A stretch of DNA of 64,000 nt, from the NCBI GenBank assembly GCA_964036045.1, contig OZ038382.1, forward strand, positions 127,162,556-127,226,555. The letters are read 5' to 3'. Both the position numbers and the translations under genes were made by a program. The notes beneath the pieces are model-generated. The model had not been told where the DNA came from. It did no database searches and saw nothing but the letters and a program-made list of their open reading frames with translations. Of this stretch, positions 9,986 through 20,800 are shown piece by piece (the stretch's first letter is position 1; the number at the start of each line of letters is the position of its first letter). The DNA is from Eutreptiella sp. 'Long Island Sound 2002'. Taxonomy: Eukaryota; Euglenozoa; Euglenophyceae; Eutreptiales; Eutreptiaceae.

Positions 9986-10640
9986 CCCTCTGCAGCTCAA
10001 TGGTGTCCCAGCGCGCCTCCCCCGCCTCCCCCACGGCCGTCCCTGCCTGCACCGCCACCTGGTAATCCTCTGACAGGCAGAGGATGCTACTCAGGTGACA
10101 CCCCGAGATGTCCCTGCTGTCGGGGGGGGAGCACCTCGGGGTGGCTGGCGACATCGGTGTTGGGGAGCTGGGCCCCACTCCCCACACTCGCAACGATGAC
10201 GCTGCCTGGCGTCACCGGGTGGAGATCCCCAACCTGAGGGCCACTTTCGGTGAGCGGGGGGTGGAACTTCTTGAAGAGAGGCCCCCCGACCCGCACCCCA
10301 GGGATCTTTTGCTTTGGCAACGCCGGGGGAGATCCGGATCCCTTGCCTGATCTTCACTCCCCTCGGCGTTGAACAACAACTCTACATTTTTTGCGACGGC
10401 TTTTTCGTCGCCGCTGCCCCTCGCCTTCATCACCTTGTTCCACCCCACCTCACAATCCCGTGGTTCCACAAGCCCCCGAAGCACAATGTAGCCGTTCCCA
10501 TCAACAAAGTTGACGGGCGGCGGGGAGGGGCCAACCCCGTCCGGGGTGGGGTCGGGGTTGCCCATCACCCCATGCGGTGGTTCGGGAAGGTGTTTGGTGC
10601 GGAGGGGGGGTTCGCTCAAAATGAAGGGGGGGGGCGCATG
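9986..10640 (-). pseudogene. 2OG-Fe(II) oxygenase-like domain, copy 2 and upstream part
   Basis: Reading leftwards from about 10,640, the minus strand gives NFVDGNGYIVLRGLVEPRD and GDEKAVAKNVELLFNAEG. After a frame change it gives RQGIRISPGVAKAK and GGPLFKKFHPPL. It then enters the duplicated segment (GAQLPNTDVASHPEVLPP, DISGCHLSSILCLSED, RWDTIELQRG), where it breaks into SINE sequence. GYIVLRGLV is typical of the N-terminal strand of PhyH-like 2OG oxygenases. The rest of the domain is found only in copy 1 at 7,069-7,750, so the original gene seems to have been split by the 2.24-kb duplication that holds the 82-bp array. The catalytic His is again Asn. Confidence 0.4.
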
Positions 10641-11514
10641 AGGCACCACCGTACCATTGCAAAGAACTTGTACTGTAGAAGGTGGGGGGGGGGTGATGTC
10701 GCGGATGTGCACCTGTGGGGATGGTGGGATGGAAAGGGGCGATGCCCAAATCCTCCCGCCACCGGGGGCTGGCAAGGTGCCAGGAGAAGGGGAAAAAGGA
10801 GTGGTCACATGTTGCCCTTGCAGCAAGATCCTGCAGGCACACCATGTCGCAATGGGGGGGGGGTATACACAAGGTTAGTGGTGGGGTACACCTAGACGTG
10901 GGCGTCCTTAGGCTTCCCCACCGGGTTAGTTAGTTACTCAGCAGTTGGTCAATGGTGGCGCGTTGAGGGGTCAGATGCAAAAACTTAAGAGAGGGGAGTT
11001 GGCGGCGGAGTTCCCTCCACAAAGTTGTGGACCACGCCTTCCCCCCAAGATAGGAGTTGCGGGTGGGGCTGTCGCAAGTTGATGTGAATGACATCGGGGG
11101 GAGGCCCATATGCTAAGGTGGTAAAATCTGTAGAACCAATGTCCAAGGAATTGTCTGCAACTCCCATAATAACATGGGGCTTTCAAATTTGTTTGGATGA
11201 AATACCATCTAACACACTCCCTTTCGCCACAAAGGCATTGCACTTTCCATCAATGCACATGGCAAGCAAGGGACGAGTCGCACTTGGCACACACTGCGAG
11301 ATTCAACTTTTGAATTCCTATTGAACAGCAAAAATCATGTTTTGCGGGCCGGTAGCTGCTCCCCTAGCCCTGAACCCTGCTTTGAGCCCTGTTAATCCTA
11401 ACATGCGAGAGGATTTTTATTGCGCCCTACATGGCATCTCCAGTGCCCCATCTTGTGAGCGCGGTTAAGCACCAATCTTCTCACTGAGCGGCCTTGCCAT
11501 CCCCCCGGGCACTT
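10641..11514. other. No confident gene; possible 5' part of the oxygenase gene
   Basis: The minus strand is proline-rich and open to about 10,826 (HIRDITPPPPSTVQV), which may be an N-terminal linker. From 10,900 to 11,514 I see nothing supportable. Confidence 0.3.
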
Positions 11515-11700
11515 GGTGAAACCTAGTATGTGCCGTAACAAAACCTAGTAAAATGTGGTAAAACCCAGTAAAATGTAGTGAAACCTAGTCAAAATTTTGT
11601 TTTGAAAAAAATAGTTTCAAAAAAAATTTTACTAAGTAAAAAAAGCAAAAATATGAAAAAATTTTGTTTACTAGGTTACTAAGTAGTCACAAATTTGGAC
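11515..11700. repeat. Dispersed ACCTAGTAAAA repeat, copy 2
   Basis: Series of AACCTAGTAAAATG-like words, then long A/T runs and TTTACTAGGTTACTA. It is more diverged than the copies at 1,068 and 63,795. Confidence 0.6.
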
Positions 11701-11749
11701 TTGAATTTGAACAAAAAACACAAAGATTATGGGGGGGGGGGTCAACGGT

Positions 11750-11850
11750 AGGGGGTATTTGTGTTTAAGGGCATGGTGCCCCCTCGTCCCTTCTAGGCCC
11801 CTTGTGTAAGTGGCGCCCCACCCAGGCCGAACCGTGTATTGCAAGGTCAG
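11750..11850 (-). repeat. Dispersed repeat encoding VRPGWGA...LKHKY, copy B
   Basis: On the minus strand it reads VRPGWGATYTRGLEGTRG then HHALKHKYPLPLTPPP. This has the same length and frame as copy A at 2,316, although the DNA between the conserved blocks differs. Confidence 0.5.
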
Positions 11851-11894
11851 CAGAAACAAAATGAGGCTCAAGAAAAGAAGGAGCTTTTGTATCA

Positions 11895-11895
<1 letters not shown>

Positions 11896-11934
<39 letters not shown>
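11896..11934. repeat. (TA)n microsatellite
   Basis: About 19 TA units, followed by GTCATAGTCATAGTCATAA. Confidence 0.95.
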
Positions 11935-11937
<3 letters not shown>

Positions 11938-11939
11938 AT

Positions 11940-13290
11940 AGTCATAGTCATAACCACTTATCATGCCGTGTACTGGAGTTACCGGGCATCTCGCGCCGAC
12001 AGGTGGTTCCTGCCTCGCTCGATCCCGTGGGTCCCAGGGCTGCCTGAGGTGGCCCACAGCATGACGGAGGACCCAGAGGACCGGGGATACCGGTCAACCA
12101 GGTTTTGGGGGCAGTGGCCACTGCAAAGCGTTAGCATTAGCAACGGCGACGGACGCTGGCCCGTTTGTTCGCCGGGGGTAAGGGGGCAAGGTAAAGCAGC
12201 GCAGCAGCATCGCAACAAGCAGAAAGCAAGGGCATCTCTCTCCGTCGCAAAGCGGCAACCAAGGAACAAAGCAGCACGCATGCGGCGAAGCGAGAGCTGA
12301 CTCTCCGTCGTTCGCGTACCCCCGCCACCGTGGAGACATCCATCACTCATGACCCCATGGAATCCATTGCCGTCTGCGTCCTCGAGACTGCCCACCACCC
12401 CTGACTCCACGTATCCCTCTGCCAGCACGCAATAGCCCGTATTTGCATAGCCAGGATTTCTGGGAGGCTCCAGCATAGCCTGGCCCTCAGCTTTCATCGC
12501 CCCCATGTCTCCACAATGTACGCCACCGTCCCACCGCACCAGTCCCCTAGTATAGTACAGAAACACGGTATCAATTCCACGTCCCCGTGGCCCTGTGCTG
12601 CCCCCACACCCCAGATATATACCATGCTGGCACCCCATGTCAGGGGCCAGCGCCCAATCTGCTTCGAGGTATCCACTTGCCCACATATAATATAACTTGA
12701 GGGTCTACAGGGGGGGACGCCGGCCGCTACGCGACGGGAGTGGCGCAACCCGTGAATATCGCTGGCTGGGATTCGGGCTGGTGGGTGCCGTAGCTTGGTT
12801 ATCGACCCCCTGTAGGGGTACCCACCAGAGGCTCGCCCCGGGCCGTGGTAACCAGGTGCACCTCATCTGGCCCACATACAATGCCCTGGCGCCTACCCTT
12901 GACCCTTACCTGCACTGATTGGCCAGCTTCCGTGGTTGCGTCTCTTCCGCCACAGCAGCGGCCAGGCCGCAGGTTGGGCCCCCACCGACGACGTGGCGAG
13001 CCTACTTATAGCATTGGCCCGCGCGTCACCCCCCGGACCACTCAGCATGCCGCTCCTCTGCCCTCCTCGCCTCTAGCCGACCGGACTGGCGCCCCCCAGG
13101 GGTAAGCCGTTACAGTGGTGAGGCGACTGCATACTCTTCGCTACGACGCCGCGCAGTACTGCCGTTGCCACGCCGACGCCACCTGCTAGCCGCCACGACA
13201 CGCACCACCGCAACCACAAGGCCATGGTCAGAGGTTAGACTATGTACATGCCCGCAGGCACTGTCCCTCTAGTTTGTTAACGGGGCCAGG
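11940..13290. other. No confident gene
   Basis: A 235-codon open minus-strand frame at 11,979-12,686 contains GYLEADWALAPD, but its composition is uneven and nothing else supports it. GC-rich sequence follows, with a palindromic pair around 12,700 and 12,806 (CTACAGGGGG against CCCCCTGTAG). Confidence 0.3.
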
Positions 13291-13360
13291 GGATGCCCCC
13301 GCGCTCCCCCTGGGTTGTTAGAGGGGTCAGGGGGACACCCCAGTACCGCCATGCATCCCC

Positions 13361-13759
13361 GTGCTCCCCCACTGTACGGTTCCCCAGTACCGCCGCGTTC
13401 CCCCACCGTACGGACCCCAGTACCGCCGCGTACCCCCACCATACGGTCCCCAGTACCGCCGCGTATATCCCCACGATGCCAGTACACCGTCATCTGGAAC
13501 TTCCCCGCTGCTCCCCCACTGTACGGTTCCCCAGTACCGCCGCGTACCCCCACCGTACGGATCCCAGTACCGCCGCGTTTACCCCCAAGACTCCAGTACG
13601 CCGCCACCTGGAACTCCACGTGCCCCCCGTGAGCGCTCCTCCCATGCTGCCACGTCGTCTCCACGACGCCCGCCATACTGTCCCCCTGACGACCCCACTG
13701 TCATATCCTTCCACGCACACATCTTCGCCCCGTCGCCGCTCCCGGGGCCTGCAGGCTGA
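13361..13759 (+). CDS. Pro/Tyr/Arg-rich ORF with PQYRRV repeats
   Basis: The frame repeats QYRRVPPPYGP about five times, with spacers (YPHDASTPSSGTS, YPQDSSTPPPGT), and ends in TGA. The underlying DNA is a minisatellite of about 30 bp (GTACCGCCGCGT, CCCCACCGTACGG). The adjacent plus frame is also open (PSTAAYPHRTDPSTAA), so coding is uncertain. Such composition would fit a structural, gag-like or cell-wall-like protein. I cannot choose among these. Confidence 0.3.
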   Translation: MLPHCTVPQYRRVPPPYGPQYRRVPPPYGPQYRRVYPHDASTPSSGTSPLLPHCTVPQYRRVPPPYGSQYRRVYPQDSSTPPPGTPRAPRERSSHAATSSPRRPPYCPPDDPTVISFHAHIFAPSPLPGPAG

Positions 13760-13927
13760 CCCCGCAACCCCGTGTAACACTCCCTGGGGGCGCCGCAACG
13801 CTGTAACCCCCAGACAACTCCGTGCACCCCCGGTGTATCCCGAGCAACCACTCTCAACACTGCCGTAGCCGGGCCGCCAGTAGAGACCCCGGTGCCATGG
13901 GAATACCCTACAGGGGTTTGGGCCTTA

Positions 13928-13994
13928 TTACCCTGGTCGGGACGACCCATGACACCTCACTGTTGTATGCGGCGACCCGGGGCAGGCGGGTGAA

Positions 13995-14034
<40 letters not shown>

Positions 14035-14636
14035 TGTATGAGGTGCACACACGTGTGCTTTGTATGAAGTCGCAAAACACGCGCTTGTAGATGAGGTCCG
14101 CTCTCTTATCTTTGTATGTGGGTTGCACACAAGGAGGGTTGTGCTTGCACATTTTGCGAAGCACGCCCGTGGTCTTTGTATCCAACTCTTCAATTAGATT
14201 GTTGTCATACTCCAATTCCCCAGAGGTATCTTTGGGGTAATGCTCTGGAACAAAAAATACCTTCCCATGGATCACCACCTTTGGACGACCACATCTCCGT
14301 AAGGCGCCTTGTCAACCACAAGCTGGTCACCCAAGGCCAATGCCAACACAATACATGCCAGTGTGGGGGCAAATTGCACTCTCAGTTGCGCAATGCTACA
14401 CATATCTCCGAGGAATGCAAACCGGAAGCATGCAAGGCACACTGATAAACTCCACATTCAGGGCACGTGATGTGGGCCGTGTCGTCGCAAAAAAAGCACG
14501 ACGAACAGCTGGGTGAACAATAGGTCCTACCATACATCCGTGCCAAGGCCCAACTGGGTGTGGTCTCAATAGGGGGGGCATGCGGAGAATCCCAATAGTG
14601 CAAAGCTGCCTCTGCAATCTCACGCAACAACCGCAA
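13928..14636 (-). pseudogene. Cys-rich gene remnant
   Basis: Three short minus-strand frames read in order give a plausible protein. The first is CFFCDDTAHITCPECG-VYQCALHASGLH, with paired cysteines and histidines like a zinc-binding module. The next is DQLVVDKAPYGDVVV. The last is MVIHGKVFFVPEHYPKD then ADLIYKRVFCDFIQS, which runs into the (TA)n tract at 13,996. No family is recognised. It may be the C-terminal part of a transposon protein. Confidence 0.2.
13996..14031. repeat. (TA)n microsatellite
   Basis: About 18 TA units. The minus-strand frame crossing it reads YIYIYI, a coding artefact. Confidence 0.95.
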
Positions 14637-14734
14637 TGTGTCTCGTGGAAGTTGGATGCTACTGCTGACCCAGTGCCTTCCGCAGAGCTTTGCTTGGAGG
14701 ACAATGTTGATAACACGAAGGGCGAAAGGAAAAA

Positions 14735-14827
14735 GGGGGGCCCAAAAGAGGGCAGAATTACTGCGTCACCCCTGCATATTCAGAGTCCCCAACGCCAAGC
14801 GCGGGGAGCAAAATCAAAAGCGGATCC
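14735..14827 (-). repeat. 84/85-bp family unit at the left edge of the satellite
   Basis: GGCCCAAAAGAGGGCAGAA, CACCCCTGCATATTCAGAG and AGCAAAATCAAAAGCGG are the reverse orientation of the 84-bp unit. They abut the first 48-bp repeat. The same family in the same orientation lies at the other edge (35,735-36,060). Confidence 0.6.
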
Positions 14828-17800
14828 TGAGTCCCTAACCCCAACTCGAGGGGCCCTACACCAAAGCGTGGATTGTGAGTCCCTAACCCCAACTCAAGGG
14901 GCGATGCAACACAGCGTGGATTGTGAGCAACTCGAGCAGCCACACAACAAAGCGTGGATTGTGATTCCCTAACCCCAACTCGAGCGGCCACCTAACACAG
15001 CGTGGATTTTGACTCCCTAACCTGATACGAGGGGCCACACAACAACGCGTGGATTGTGAGTCCCTAACCCCAATTCGAGGGGCCAGGTAACAATGCGCGT
15101 ATTGTGACTCCCTAACCCTAACTCGAGCGGCGATGCAACACATCGTGGATTGCGAGTCCCTAACCATAACTGGAGGGGCCACACAACAAAGCGTGGATTG
15201 TGAGTCCCTAACCCCAACTCGAGGGGCCACACAACACACCGTGGATTGTGAGTCCCTAATCCTGACTTTAGGGGCCACACAACAAAGCGTGAATTGTGAG
15301 TCCCTAACCCCAACTCGAAGGGCCACACATCACAGCATGGATTGTGAGTCCCTAACCTCAACTCGAGGGGCCACACAACAAAGCGTGGATTGTGAGTCCC
15401 TAACCCTAACTTGAGGGGCCACAAAACAAAGCGTGGATTGTGAGTCCCTAACCCCAACTTGAGGGGCCACACAACAAAGCGTGAATTGGTAGTTCCTAAC
15501 CCCAACTCGAGGGGCCACACAACACAACGTCCCTAACCCCAACTCAAGGGGCCACACAACAAAGCGTCGATTGTGAATCCCTAACCCTAACTCGAGGGGC
15601 CACACAACAAAGCGTGGATTGCGAGGCCCTAACCATAAATCGACGGGCCACACAACAAAGCATGGATTGTGAGTCCCTAACCGCAACTCCAGGGGTCACG
15701 CTACAAAGCGTGGATTGTGAGTCCCTCACCCCAACTTGAGGGGGTAGACAACAAAGTGTGGATTGTGAGTACCTAACCCCAACTCGACAGGCCACACAAT
15801 AAAGCGTGAGTTGTGAGTCCCTAACCCTAACTCGAGGGGCCACACAAGAAAGAGTGGATTGTGAGTCCCTAACCCCAACTCGAGGGGCCACACAGCAAAG
15901 CGTGGATTGTGAATCCCTAACCCCAGCTCCAGCGGCCACGCAACACAGCATGGATTGTGAGTGCTCAACCCCAACTCGAGGGGCCACGCAACACAACATG
16001 GATTGTGAGTCCCTAACCCCAACTCGAGGGGCCACACAACAAAGCGTGGATTGCGAGTCCCTAACCATAACTCGAGGGGCCACACAACAAAGCGTGGATT
16101 GTGAGTCCCTAACCCCAAATGGAGCGGCCACCCAGCACTGCGTGGATTGTGACTCCCCAACCCCAATTCGAGGGGCCACACAACAAAGCGTGGATTGGGA
16201 GTCCCTAACCCTAATTCGAGGGGCCACACAACAAAGCGTGGATTAAGGTCCCTAACCCCAAATCGAGCGGCCTCCCAGCAAAGCGTGGATTGTGACTCCC
16301 TAACCCCAACTCGAGGGGCCATACAACAAAGCGTGGATTGGGAGTCCCTAACCCTAACTCGAGGGGCCACACAACAAAGCGTGGATTGTGCGTTCCTAAC
16401 CTCAACTCGAGCGGCCACACAACAAAGCGTGGATTGTGATTCCCTAACCCCAACTCGAGGGGCCAAGTAACACAGTGTGTATCGTGAGTCCCTAACCCTA
16501 ACTCGAGCGGAGATGCTACACATCGTGGATTGCGAGTCCCTAACCATAAGTGGAGGGGCCACACAACAAAGTGTGGATTGTGAGTCCCTAACCCCAACTC
16601 GAGGGGCCACACAACAAAGCGTGGATTGTGAGTCCCTAACCCTAACTCGAGGGGCCACACAACACACCGTGGATTGTGAGTCCCTAACCCCAACTCGAGG
16701 GGCCACACAACAAAGCGTGAATCGTGAGTCCCTAACCCCATCTCGAAGGGCCACACAACACACCGTGGATTATGAGTCCCTAACCTCAACTCGACGGGCC
16801 ACACAACAAAGCGTGGATTGTGAGTCCCTAACCATAACTCGAGGGGCCACACAACAAAGCGTGGACTGTGAGTCCCTAACCCCAACTTGAGGGGCCACAC
16901 AACAAAGCGTGGATTGCGAGTCCCTAACCATAACTCGAGGGGCCACACAACAAAGCGTGGATTGTGAGTTCCTAACCCCAAATGGAGCGGCCACCCAGCA
17001 CAACGTGGATTGTGACTCCCCAACCCCAACTCGAGGGGCCACATAACAAAGCGTGGATTGGGAGTCCTTAACCCTAATTCGAGGGGCCACACAACAAAGC
17101 GTGGATTGTGAGTCCCTAACCCCAAATGGAGCAGCCACCCAGCACAGCGTGGATTGTGACTCCCCAACCCCAACTCGAGGGGCCACACAACAAAGCGTGG
17201 ATTGGGAGTCCCTAACCCTAATTCGAGGGGCCACACAACAAAGCGTGCATTGTGAGTCCCTAACCCCAAATCGAGCGGCCTCCCAGCACAGCGTGGATTG
17301 TGACTCCCTAACCCTAACTCGAGGGGCCACACAACAAAGCGTGGATTGTGAGTCCCTAACTGCAACTCGAGCGGCCACACAACAAAGCGTGGATTGTGAT
17401 TCCCTAACCCCAACTCGAGGGGCCACGTAACAAAGTGTGTATTGTGAGTCCCTAACCCTAAATCGAGCGGCGATGCCACACATCGTGGATTGTGAGTCCC
17501 TAACCATAAGTGGAGGGGCCACACAACAAAGCGTGAATTGTCAGTCCCTACCCCCAACTCGAAGGGCCACACAACAAAGCGTGGATTGTGAGTCCCTAAC
17601 CCCAACTCGAGGGGCCACACAACACACCGTCGATTGTGAGTCCCTAACCCCAACTCAAGGGGCCACACAACAAAGCGTGGATTGCGAGTCGCTAACCATA
17701 ACTCGAGGGGCCACACAACAAAGCGTGGATTGTGAGTCCCTAACCCCAAATGGAGCGGCCACCCGGAAAACAGCGCCGATTGTGACTCGCCAACCCCAAC

Positions 17801-20800
17801 TCAAGGGGCCACATAACAAAGCGTGGATTGGGAGTCCCTAACCCTAACTCGAGGCGCCACACAACAAAGCGTGGATTATGAGTCCCTAACCTCAACTCGA
17901 CGGGCCACACAACAAAGCGTGGATTGTGAGTCCCTAACCATAACTCGAGGGGCCACACAACAAAGCGTGGACTGTGAGTCCCTAACCCCAACTTGAGGGG
18001 CCACACAACACACCATGGATTATGAGTCCCTAACCTCAACTCGACGGGCCACACAACAAAGCGTGGATTGTGAGTCCCTAACCCCACCTTGAGGGGCCAC
18101 ACAACAAAGCGTGGATTGCGAGTCGCTAACCATACCTCGAGGGGCCACACAACAAAGCGTGGATTGTGAGTACCTAACCCCAAATGGAGCGGCCACCCGG
18201 AAAGCAGCGCCGATTGTGACTCGCCAACCCCAACTCAAGGGGCCACATAACAAAGCGTGGATTGGGAGTCCCTAACCCTAATTCGAGGGGCCACACAACA
18301 AAGCGTGGATTATGAGTCCCTAACCTCAACTCGACGGGCCACACAACAAAGCGTGGATTGTGAGTCCCTAACCATAACTCGAGGGGCCACACAACAAAGC
18401 GTGAATCGTGAGTCCCTAACCCCATCTCGAAGGGCCACACAACACACCATGGATTATGAGTCCCTAACCTCAACTGGACGGGCCACACAACAAAGCGTGG
18501 ATTGTGAGTCCCTAACCATAACTCGAGGGGCCACACAACAAAGCGTGGACTGTGAGTCCCTAACCCCAACTTGAGGGGCCACACTACAAAGCGTGGATTG
18601 CGAGTCCCTAACCATAACTCGAGGGGCCACACAACAAAGCGTGGATTGTGAGTCCCTAACCCCAAATGGAGCGGCCACCCAGCACATCGTGGATTGTGAC
18701 TCCCCAACCCCAACTCGAGGGGCCACATAACAAAGCGTGGATTGGGAGTCCTTAACCCTAATTCGAGGGGCCACACAACAAAGCGTGGATTGTGAGTCCC
18801 TAACCCCAAATGGAGCGGCCACCCAGCACAGCGTGGATTGTGACTCCTCAACCCCAACTCGAGGGGCCACACAACAAAGCGTGGATTGGGAGTCCCTAAC
18901 CCTAATTCGAGGGGCCACACAACAAAGCGTGGATTGTGAGTCCCTAACCTCAACTCGACGGGCCACACAACAAAGCGTGGATTGTGAGTCCCTAACCCTA
19001 ACTCGAGGGGCCACACAACAAAGCGTGGATTGCGAGTCCCTAACCCCAACTCAAGGGGCCACACAACAAAGCGTGGATTGCGAGTCGCTAACCATAACTC
19101 GAGGGGCCACACAACAAAGCGTGGATTGTGAGTCCCTAACCCCAAATAGAGCGGCCACCCGGAAAACAGCGCCGATTGTGACTCGCCAACCCCAACTCAA
19201 GGGGCCACATAACAAAGCGTGGATTGGGAGTCCCTAACCCTAATTCGAGGGGCCACACAACAAAGCGTGGATTATGAGTCCCTAACCTCAACTCGACGGG
19301 CCACACAACAAAGCGTGGATTGTGAGTCCCTAACCCTAACTCGAGGGGCCACACAACAAAGCGTGGACTGTGAGTCCCTAACCCCAACTTGAGGGGCCAC
19401 ACAACAAAGCGTGGATTGCGAGTCGCTAACCATAACTCGAGGGGCCACACAACAAAGCGTGGATTGTGAGTCCCTAACCCCAAATGGAGCGGCCACCCGG
19501 AAAACAGCGCCGATTGTGACTCGCCAACCCCAACTCAAGGGGCCACATAACAAAGCGTGGATTGGGAGTCCCTAACCCTAATTCGAGGGGCCACACAACA
19601 AAGCGTGGATTCTGAGTCCCAAACACGAAATCGAGCGGCCTCCCAGCACAGCGTGGATTGTGACTCCCTAACCCTAACTCGAGGGGCCACACAACAAAGC
19701 GTGGATTGTGAGTCCCTAATCCCGACTTGAGGGGCCACACAACAAAGCGTGGATTGCGAGTCCCTAACCATAACTCGAGGGGCCACACAACAAAGCGTGG
19801 ATTGTGAGTTCCTAACCCCAAATGGAGCGGTTACCCAGCACAACGTGGATTGTGACTCCCCAACCCCAACTCGAGGGGCCACACAACAAAGCGTGGATTG
19901 TGAGTCCCTAACCCTAACTCGAGGGGCCACACAGCAAAGCGTGGATTATGAGTCCCTAACCCCAACTCGAGGGGCCACACAACAAAGCGTGGATTGCGAG
20001 TCCCTAACCATAACTCGAGTGGCCACACAACAAAGCGTGGATTGGCAGTCCCTAACCCTAACTCGAGGGGCCACACAACAAAGCGTGGATTGTGAGTCCC
20101 TCACCCCAAATCGAGCGGCCTCCCAGCACAGCATGGATTGTAACTCCCTAACCCCAACCCGAGGGGCCACACAGCAAAGCGTGGATTGTGAGTCCCTAAC
20201 CCTAACTCGAAGGGCCACACAACAAAGGGTGGATTGTGATTCCCTAACCCCAACTCGAGGGGCCACGTAACAAAGCGCGTATTGTGAGTCCCTAACCCTA
20301 ACTTGAGCGGCGATGCCACACATCGTGGATTGCGAGTCCCTAACCATAACTCGAGGGGCCACACAACAAAGCGTGGATTGTGAGTCCCTAAACCCCAACA
20401 CGTGGGGCCACACAACACACCGTGGATTGTGAGTCCCTAATCCCGACTTGAGGGGCCACACAACAAAGCGTGAATTGTGAGTCCCTAACCCCCACTCGAA
20501 GGGCCACACAACACAGCGTGGATTATGAGTCCCTTACCTCAACTCGACGGGCCACACAACAAAGCGTGGATTGTGAGTCCCTAACCCTAACTCGAGGCGC
20601 CACACAACAAAGTGTGGATTGTGAGTCCCTAACCCCAACTTGAGGCGCCACACAACACAGCGTGGATTGTGAGTCCCTAACCCCAACTCAAGGGCCCACA
20701 CAACACATCGTGGATTGTGAGTCCCTAATCCCGACTTGAGGGGCAACACAACAAAGCGTGAGTTGTGAGTCCCTAACCCTAACTCGAGGGGCCATACAAC

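Noticed and set aside
11979-12686. Ty1/copia RNase H (GYLEADWALAPD)
   Set aside because: Only a dozen residues fit. The following conserved blocks of the family are absent.
13040-13110. Retroviral-type primer-binding site (TGGCGCCCCCC at 13,087) next to the PQYRRV ORF
   Set aside because: No paired long terminal repeats could be found and no RT or integrase lies downstream.
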